From: Chloroflexota bacterium
GTDB taxonomy: Bacteria; Chloroflexota; UBA6077
Assembly: GCA_021786215.1 (NCBI GenBank)
Contig: JAJYNT010000243.1
Span: 1-11,331 of the forward strand
Direction: 5' to 3'
DNA length: 11,331 bases
Shown: one piece after another, positions 7,159 through 11,331 of the stretch
How the letters are laid out: each line of letters opens with the position of its first letter
Position numbering within the stretch: the stretch's first letter is position 1
The notes under the pieces: model-generated
What the model was told of the DNA's origin: nothing
What the model saw: only the letters and a program-made list of their open reading frames with translations
Databases searched by the model: none
Translations under genes and position numbers: made by a program

Positions 7159-7974
7159 GTGTTGAAGAGCATCCTGGTCGCGCTTTGTGACCCCGGCCGC
7201 TGCCTGGCCACGGTGCAGCAGGCTACCTGGCTGGCCAAGCGGGAGGGGGCGAGGCTGGTTGGTCTGCATGTGATCGACGAAGAGGAGTTGGTGCCTCGAC
7301 CGGGGACCGAAGGAGTGACTCCATGGCGGTGGCGTGAGCAGGAAGAGGCCAAACTGAGCTTCGCCGGCATGCGGCTCCTGGATGAGTTCGCGGACAAGTG
7401 CGCGAGGGAGGGGGTGCCGACGGAGAGCAGGCTGTTGATAGGCCCCGTGGCGGAGACCATCTGCCGGCAGGGGAATACCGCAGACCTGATCGTGCTTGGG
7501 AGAGCCGGCAGTTACAGCCAGCGGAAGGGCCTTCTGGACTGCTGTATCCTCGAGGGAGTGCTGAGGCACGCCAGCCGGCCGGTGCTGATAGCGGCACGGG
7601 AACCACGTGAGATCGGCCGGATCCTCGTGGCGTATGACGGCAGCCACCATGGAAGCGCCGCGCTCGCCTGTGCGGCGCGGCTTGCTAATGATTGGCAGGC
7701 GCCACTTACCCTCGTCACCGTTGCCGAGAGGAGGGTCAGCTCGGACGTTCTGCAGGAGGGGCTGGACTACCTTCGGCCATACAACCTCCGGCTGAAGGGG
7801 CTTCTTCTAGAAGGTCTCCCCGCCACGATGATCCTCCGCACGTCGCAAGAGGAACACGCCGACATGGTGGTGATGGGCGGCTATTGCCATGGCCAGGTGC
7901 AAGAACGAATACTCGGGGGAACAGTCGGGCGGGTGCTGAAAGAGTCTGACCTGCCGGTGCTCATAGGCTGCTGA
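7159..7974 (+). CDS. Tandem universal stress protein (two UspA domains)
   Basis: A cytoplasmic protein of about 271 residues with two Usp domains. The first opens KSILVALCDPG and ends RHASRPVLIAA; the second opens GRILVAYDGSHHGSAAL and ends with MVVMGGYCHG, then ILGGTVGRVLKESDLPVLIG. The second has the glycine-rich nucleotide-binding loop in the GGYCHGxxxERxLGG form rather than the classic G-2x-G-9x-G-S/T; the first loop (GRAGSYSQRKG) is less canonical, so the two halves may differ in ATP binding. Usp proteins of this kind commonly accompany transporters and redox enzymes in anaerobes and are thought to act as nucleotide-responsive regulators. It follows the heme-motif protein after 81 bases on the same strand and is probably cotranscribed. 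Family is sure; role in this module is unknown. Confidence 0.93.
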   Translation: MLKSILVALCDPGRCLATVQQATWLAKREGARLVGLHVIDEEELVPRPGTEGVTPWRWREQEEAKLSFAGMRLLDEFADKCAREGVPTESRLLIGPVAETICRQGNTADLIVLGRAGSYSQRKGLLDCCILEGVLRHASRPVLIAAREPREIGRILVAYDGSHHGSAALACAARLANDWQAPLTLVTVAERRVSSDVLQEGLDYLRPYNLRLKGLLLEGLPATMILRTSQEEHADMVVMGGYCHGQVQERILGGTVGRVLKESDLPVLIGC

Positions 7975-8016
7975 CCACGAGCCTCGTGACTTCGCGAGTA
8001 GGTCGAGCTACCTGTG

Positions 8017-8038
8017 ACCCAGATAGGCCGACCTGGGT
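8017..8038. repeat. Hairpin ACCCAG...CTGGGT between Usp and the kinase-BON gene
   Basis: Perfect six-base arms around a ten-base loop, in the 94-base gap. No T tract follows, so it is not called a rho-independent terminator. It might attenuate or stabilise the transcript. Confidence 0.35.
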
Positions 8039-8040
8039 TG

Positions 8041-8053
8041 CCGGCGGCGCCGG
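8041..8053. repeat. GC hairpin CCGGC-GGC-GCCGG just before the kinase-BON Shine-Dalgarno
   Basis: A short, very GC-rich stem ends five bases before the Shine-Dalgarno (AGGAGGGAG, 8059-8067) of the next gene. It could limit ribosome access or simply act as an mRNA element. Function is not demonstrated. Confidence 0.35.
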
Positions 8054-8068
8054 TTGCAGGAGGGAGCT

Positions 8069-8911
8069 ATGGCCATCATCACCATCTCTCGTGGGACGTA
8101 CAGCTATGGCAGAGCTCTCGCCGGGTGCGTGGCGGAGCGCCTCGGGTACGAGTGTTTGAGCCGGGAGGTGATCCTGGACGCGGCAGCGGGGTATGGCATC
8201 CCGGCCGAGAAACTCACATCGGCGATGGAGAAGCCACCGACGCTGTGGCAGCAACTTACCGGCGAGCGAATCGACTACCTTCACTACGTTCGGGCGGCAC
8301 TCTGCGAGCGCGCGAAGGACGGCAACCTGGTCTACCATGGGCATGCCGGCCACTTGCTCCTGGCCGGCGTCTCCCACGTCATCCGTGTCCGGGTGACAGC
8401 GGACATGGAGCATCGAGTCCAAGCCGCGATGCGGGACCAGGGATTGGGACGCAAGGAGGCCATCGAGTATATCAGACGGGTCGATCGAGAGCGCGTTCTG
8501 TGGACCCGTTTCCTGTACAAGGTAGACTGGCATGACGCAACGTTGTACGACATCGTACTGAACCTCGGACGGATGAGCGTGAGCAACGCCTGCGAGATCC
8601 TGGTGCGGATGACGGAACTGGATGATTTCAAGCCGACCCCGCAGTCGATGCAGGTCGTGGACGACCTTGCGGTCAGCAGCCGGGTGTGGGCTGCTCTGTC
8701 GAAGGACGTGCGGACGACGGCCGCCGATCTCAAGGTGACGGCAGCTGAGGGCGTGGTGACGATCACCGGCACAACGAGGTCGTGGGCAGTAGTGGAGGCC
8801 ATCCCGGAGGTCGCGCTCGCGGTCCACGGAGTGAAGGACGTGAGGTGCGAGGTGGGGATTGGATCCGTGTACGATCCTGTTCGCAAGCCCGCTGGGACTC
8901 GTCTATGGTAG
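8069..8911 (+). CDS. Cytidylate kinase-like protein with C-terminal BON domain
   Basis: A protein of about 280 residues. The start is ATG 8069 after AGGAGGGAG. Residues 1-195 match the cytidylate-kinase-like P-loop family (PF13189): AIITISRGTYSYGRALAGCV, then LGYECLSREVI, GNLVYHGHAGHLLL, RVDRERVLWTRFLY, and DATLYDIVLN. Residues about 205-272 form a BON domain (SSRVWAALSKD, then LKVTAAEGVVTITGTT, and VHGVKDVRCEV), a fold linked to membrane or ligand binding. As I recall the kinase-BON family, the P-loop is usually GTYSGGK; here it is GTYSYGR, with glycine replaced by tyrosine and the key lysine by arginine, so catalysis may be weakened or lost. True CMP kinase activity is therefore doubtful, and a regulatory nucleotide-binding role is possible. 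It lies downstream of the Usp gene on the same strand. Architecture is firm, function uncertain. Confidence 0.88.
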   Translation: MAIITISRGTYSYGRALAGCVAERLGYECLSREVILDAAAGYGIPAEKLTSAMEKPPTLWQQLTGERIDYLHYVRAALCERAKDGNLVYHGHAGHLLLAGVSHVIRVRVTADMEHRVQAAMRDQGLGRKEAIEYIRRVDRERVLWTRFLYKVDWHDATLYDIVLNLGRMSVSNACEILVRMTELDDFKPTPQSMQVVDDLAVSSRVWAALSKDVRTTAADLKVTAAEGVVTITGTTRSWAVVEAIPEVALAVHGVKDVRCEVGIGSVYDPVRKPAGTRLW

Positions 8912-8975
8912 CCGCTCGGTTCCGGCCCAACAAGGCGGCTAGAATTGAACTCGCGGGCTATCGCGGAGCGCATAA

Positions 8976-9413
8976 ATGGTATCCGAGGACGTAGGGGTAA
9001 CGCTGCGGCTGTACTTGGCTCGAGCTGCGCTTATTCGTGCCGAACGGCTTCGTGACGACAGCTCATTGCTGGCACGCTTGGGGCTGCTGGTGCTGGCAGA
9101 CCGTGCGGTTGAACTGCTACTGCTAGCGCTGCTGGCGAAGCCACCGCCCTATCCTAAGCAGGAACTGAGCGGGATGATAGGAGAATTGTGCGCCCGCAGT
9201 CCGCGGTTTGAGTCCCATGCGGACGCGATCGTTCGAATACACAGCCTGCGATTTCGGGCAGAACATGACGGCATCATACCGTCGCACGCGGAGACCAGAC
9301 GGGTACTGGTCGATGCGAAGCGTTTTGCTGTGGCCGCGGCCAACGAGATAGGTGGCGCGGCGTGCGATCTGCAAGGCACGGTGCGCAGGACGCGACGTCA
9401 CAAGACCAGATGA
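8976..9413 (+). CDS. Small HEPN-like protein
   Basis: 145 residues, mostly helical and rich in Leu, Ala and Arg. The start ATG 8976 follows GGAG at 8965-8968 with a seven-base spacing. The second half reads IVRIHSLRFRAEHDGIIPSHAET, with an R-x4-H motif (RFRAEH) followed by GIIPS, the pattern seen in many HEPN-fold proteins (RLRNxxxHxG type). HEPN proteins include toxin RNases, nucleotidyltransferase partners and scaffold proteins. No MNT partner or obvious antitoxin is adjacent: upstream is the kinase-BON gene, and the downstream gene is convergent with only 13 bases between stops. A basic tail (RRTRRHKTR) could bind nucleic acid. The gene is likely real because of its codon bias and Shine-Dalgarno, but the family call rests on the motif alone. 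Confidence 0.6.
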   Translation: MVSEDVGVTLRLYLARAALIRAERLRDDSSLLARLGLLVLADRAVELLLLALLAKPPPYPKQELSGMIGELCARSPRFESHADAIVRIHSLRFRAEHDGIIPSHAETRRVLVDAKRFAVAAANEIGGAACDLQGTVRRTRRHKTR

Positions 9414-9426
9414 ACGCTACTGATGA

Positions 9427-10260
9427 CTACGTCCTCACGTCCCGGCATGCCGAGCGTTGCTCCTTGATCCCCAGCCAGGCGATCAGAAGAGACCCCACAG
9501 CCAGCCCGATTGAGCCGACGGCGATGCAGAGAAGCAGGCTGCCGCGGTGATGGTCCAGTTCTGCAGCTATGTAGGCATCCGTCTGTTGTCTGTTCAGTTC
9601 GACGACGGCGCCAGGCTGCCCGAACAGCCCCAGGTCGTCCACGACGACACTCCCCCCAGCGCTATCTCGGGTCACCGGAGGGCGTAGATCCCACGCCATG
9701 AAGGCCGTGAGGGCCAACAAGGCGGCCCCCACCAGGAAGATCACCATCGCTGGCTTCACAGCTTTCAGCAGCTCTCTGCTCCACCCGTGGGCCAGGGGGA
9801 CTCCGGAAGCAGAAGCTGGCTGTCCTCCAAACCTTGCACCCAACTCAGTCCCGTCCATCCTCACCTCTCCCTCGGGAACACACCAGTCCTCAGTAGTACG
9901 CCCAGCGGCTTCCAGCAGCGCCGGCAGACCCTCGACCAGCCGGTCCTTTGCCATCCATCGGGCGCCCACCCGCGACGCCGCGAGTCGATAGCCAAGCCCG
10001 TCATCGGACAACAACAAGACGATTCTAGTCTCGGGAGCCTCCCGGTGCAAGTCCCTGGCAGCGGCCAGCCCCCCACGCTCTGGCAAGTGCATGTCCAGGA
10101 GTGCAACATCCGGTCGGGCACGCTGTGCCTCCGCGACCGCTTGCCGACCATCGGCGGCCTCCCCCACCAGTGTCAGCTTCTCGCTGGCAGCCAACGCCCA
10201 GCGGACGGCGTCCATGTATTCGGCGCTGCCATCGGCGACGAGCACTCGCAAGTCGCTCAC
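9427..10260 (-). CDS. Receiver domain anchored by two membrane helices (no DNA-binding output)
   Basis: 277 residues. The start is taken as GTG 10260, six bases after GGGAG (10267-10271 on this strand's complement) and 13 bases after the permease stop; the in-frame ATG at 10305 adds 15 residues without fold and overlaps that gene. The receiver fold spans about 3-120 with phosphoacceptor D56 in LLDMHLPERGG, S85 and K105. The acidic pair is D10-G11, so one of the two usual acidic magnesium ligands is a glycine. After a linker come two membrane helices, about 171-190 and 241-264, separated by a roughly 50-residue extracytoplasmic loop. There is no helix-turn-helix or enzyme domain. Its position directly after a TauE/SafE permease suggests it regulates that permease or a membrane complex by phosphorylation; no kinase lies on this strand in the window. 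Fold is confident, function is inference. Confidence 0.88.
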   Translation of the reverse strand: MSDLRVLVADGSAEYMDAVRWALAASEKLTLVGEAADGRQAVAEAQRARPDVALLDMHLPERGGLAAARDLHREAPETRIVLLLSDDGLGYRLAASRVGARWMAKDRLVEGLPALLEAAGRTTEDWCVPEGEVRMDGTELGARFGGQPASASGVPLAHGWSRELLKAVKPAMVIFLVGAALLALTAFMAWDLRPPVTRDSAGGSVVVDDLGLFGQPGAVVELNRQQTDAYIAAELDHHRGSLLLCIAVGSIGLAVGSLLIAWLGIKEQRSACRDVRT

Positions 10261-10266
10261 CCGGGT

Positions 10267-10271
10267 CTCCC
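10267..10271 (-). promoter_or_regulatory. Shine-Dalgarno deciding the membrane-receiver start
   Basis: On the minus strand GGGAG stands six bases ahead of GTG 10260, inside the 13-base gap after the permease stop (TAG, 10276-10274). It is the reason for preferring GTG 10260 over ATG 10305. Confidence 0.6.
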
Positions 10272-10273
10272 AG

Positions 10274-11331
10274 CTACTCGACGGCGGAGGGTTTCGTCGC
10301 GCCATCGAGGGACTGCCTTGGAACGGCTCGGTCTTTGGGTCGCGGCCACCCGCAAAGCGGACTGGCCAACCTCTTCACAATGGGGGCAGTTGCCAGCGGA
10401 TTCAGGCGACTGAGCAGCCCGGTGAGCCCGAGCCCCACAGCCAGCACTATCGCCACCGTCAGCGCTCCATAGAGGGGCGCATCCTCAACCGCCAGGCTTT
10501 CAAGTGCCGCCAGCACACCTGTCTCGTGGACAGCCCGGGGCCCGATCGGTGAGAGCCTGGCGGCCTCGGGATCAAAGAGGCTAATGCCCACGTCGACCAA
10601 CATGCGAACCATCACCAGCCACACCACCACGCCCAAGACCGCCCGCAGCTGGCATCCATCCAACCGGCGGCCGAGCAGCCCTCCCACCTGAGAGCCGGCA
10701 GCAGCACCGATCATGAGCAGGACCGCCAGTGTTACATCGACATTGTGGTTGGTCACCGCCTGCTGAAAGCCCACGTTTGACGCGGTGAAGACCAACTGAA
10801 AGAGGCTAGTCCCGACCGCAATGTGCGTGGGCACCCCAAGGATGTAGATCATCGCCGGCACCAGAATGAAACCGCCTCCCACACCTATCACAGCGGCCAG
10901 GGCCCCCACGACCAGACCGAGCGCGAACGGGGCGAAGACCGAGGTCTTGATCTTTGCCTTGCCGAAGTCGGTCTGGAGCGGCCACTTCGCCGTGAGCCCG
11001 CCGATCACAGTGCCGATGCCCGGCGCAAGGGCCACCGTAGAGCCGGTCTCGGCGCATGCCTTGGGCTCTCCCCCAGAGAGGTTGGTTGCCCCGACCTTCG
11101 AGCGGCGGGCCAGCTCTCCAAGGCTCTCCCGCAGCGTCAGCGTTCCCACCGTGCCTGAAAGGAGGACGTAGATTACCTTCACCCACAAGTCGAGATTGCC
11201 GGCGGCCTCCAACATCGCCACTAGGTGGACTCCGAGGGTCCCGCCGACGACGGAGCCAACCAGCGATACCAGCCCTAGCCGGGCGTCCACGTTCCCCATT
11301 CGCCAGTGGACCAAGGTCCCCGAGGCCGCCG
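10274..11331 (-). CDS. TauE/SafE-family permease with an extra C-terminal helix, 5'-truncated by window edge
   Basis: A paralogue of the permease half of the QmoC-TauE fusion. The frame is open at the right edge (the TTG at 11314 aligns to an internal position). By comparison with the fusion, which has [12 protein letters not shown] where this has GTLVHWRMGNVD, about 60 N-terminal residues are missing. Shared landmarks are [43 protein letters not shown] and TNHNVDVTLAV. Beyond the usual end of the family it carries about 100 extra residues, including ESLAVEDAPLYGALTV and a membrane helix (about 10402-10500). This tail resembles the AVHNAPVYG-helix anchor of the heme-motif protein at 6229-7077. 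The protein ends with a basic, proline-rich cytoplasmic-looking tail. It is followed after 13 bases by the membrane receiver gene, so the two form an operon. The likely substrate is sulfite, a sulfonate or another organic anion. Confidence 0.92.
   Translation of the reverse strand, partial: AASGTLVHWRMGNVDARLGLVSLVGSVVGGTLGVHLVAMLEAAGNLDLWVKVIYVLLSGTVGTLTLRESLGELARRSKVGATNLSGGEPKACAETGSTVALAPGIGTVIGGLTAKWPLQTDFGKAKIKTSVFAPFALGLVVGALAAVIGVGGGFILVPAMIYILGVPTHIAVGTSLFQLVFTASNVGFQQAVTNHNVDVTLAVLLMIGAAAGSQVGGLLGRRLDGCQLRAVLGVVVWLVMVRMLVDVGISLFDPEAARLSPIGPRAVHETGVLAALESLAVEDAPLYGALTVAIVLAVGLGLTGLLSRLNPLATAPIVKRLASPLCGWPRPKDRAVPRQSLDGATKPSAVE

Noticed and set aside
10261..10305. Longer N-terminus of the membrane receiver from ATG 10305
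   Set aside because: It would overlap the permease gene by 32 bases and add proline/serine-rich residues before the fold, while GTG 10260 has a well-spaced Shine-Dalgarno.
1..11331. CRISPR arrays, tRNA or rRNA genes, insertion sequences
   Set aside because: No regularly spaced repeats, cloverleaf-like segments, rRNA signatures or transposase motifs were seen on either strand.

Overview
The window is GC-rich bacterial DNA, densely coded, with strong Shine-Dalgarno sequences. It reads as an accessory redox and sulfur-transport locus from an anaerobic or microaerophilic bacterium. The main clues are a QmoC-type iron-sulfur/cytochrome b subunit, two TauE/SafE-family permeases, and CxxCH heme-c motifs in two exported regions. 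A broken membrane pyrophosphatase (hppA) and a kinase-BON protein of a type I recall from anaerobes fit that lifestyle. I cannot place the organism firmly; Chloroflexota or another sediment lineage is only a guess.

Layout, left to right. (1) 2-3164, + strand: a hybrid sensor kinase (extracytoplasmic sensor with CxxCH, HAMP, PAS, GAF, HisKA_3, HATPase), cut by the window edge, overlaps a NarL/FixJ response regulator. (2) 3165-3901: about 300 bases without a gene, then an hppA relic made of an internal block joined out of frame to the true C-terminus. (3) 3902-7974, + strand: a QmoC-TauE fusion of 775 residues, translationally coupled through TGATG to an exported, membrane-anchored protein resembling Alph_Pro_TM (PF09608/TIGR02186) that carries a CxxCH, then a tandem universal stress protein. 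(4) 8069-9413, + strand: a cytidylate-kinase-like protein with a C-terminal BON domain, and a small HEPN-like protein. (5) 9427-11331, - strand, convergent with the preceding gene: a second TauE/SafE permease running off the right edge, followed after 13 bases by a receiver domain attached to two membrane helices instead of a DNA-binding output.

Working model (inference): the kinase/regulator pair senses an extracytoplasmic redox or ligand cue, perhaps through heme, and controls a module in which a quinone-linked electron carrier is physically fused to an anion exporter and paired with a heme-bearing periplasmic partner. Sulfite or a related sulfur oxyanion or sulfonate is the natural candidate substrate, but the sequence alone does not prove it. 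QmoA, QmoB, Dsr, Apr and Sat genes are not in the window, so this QmoC is an orphan here. The second TauE with its own membrane-tethered receiver suggests the theme of permeases wired to signalling or redox proteins occurs twice.
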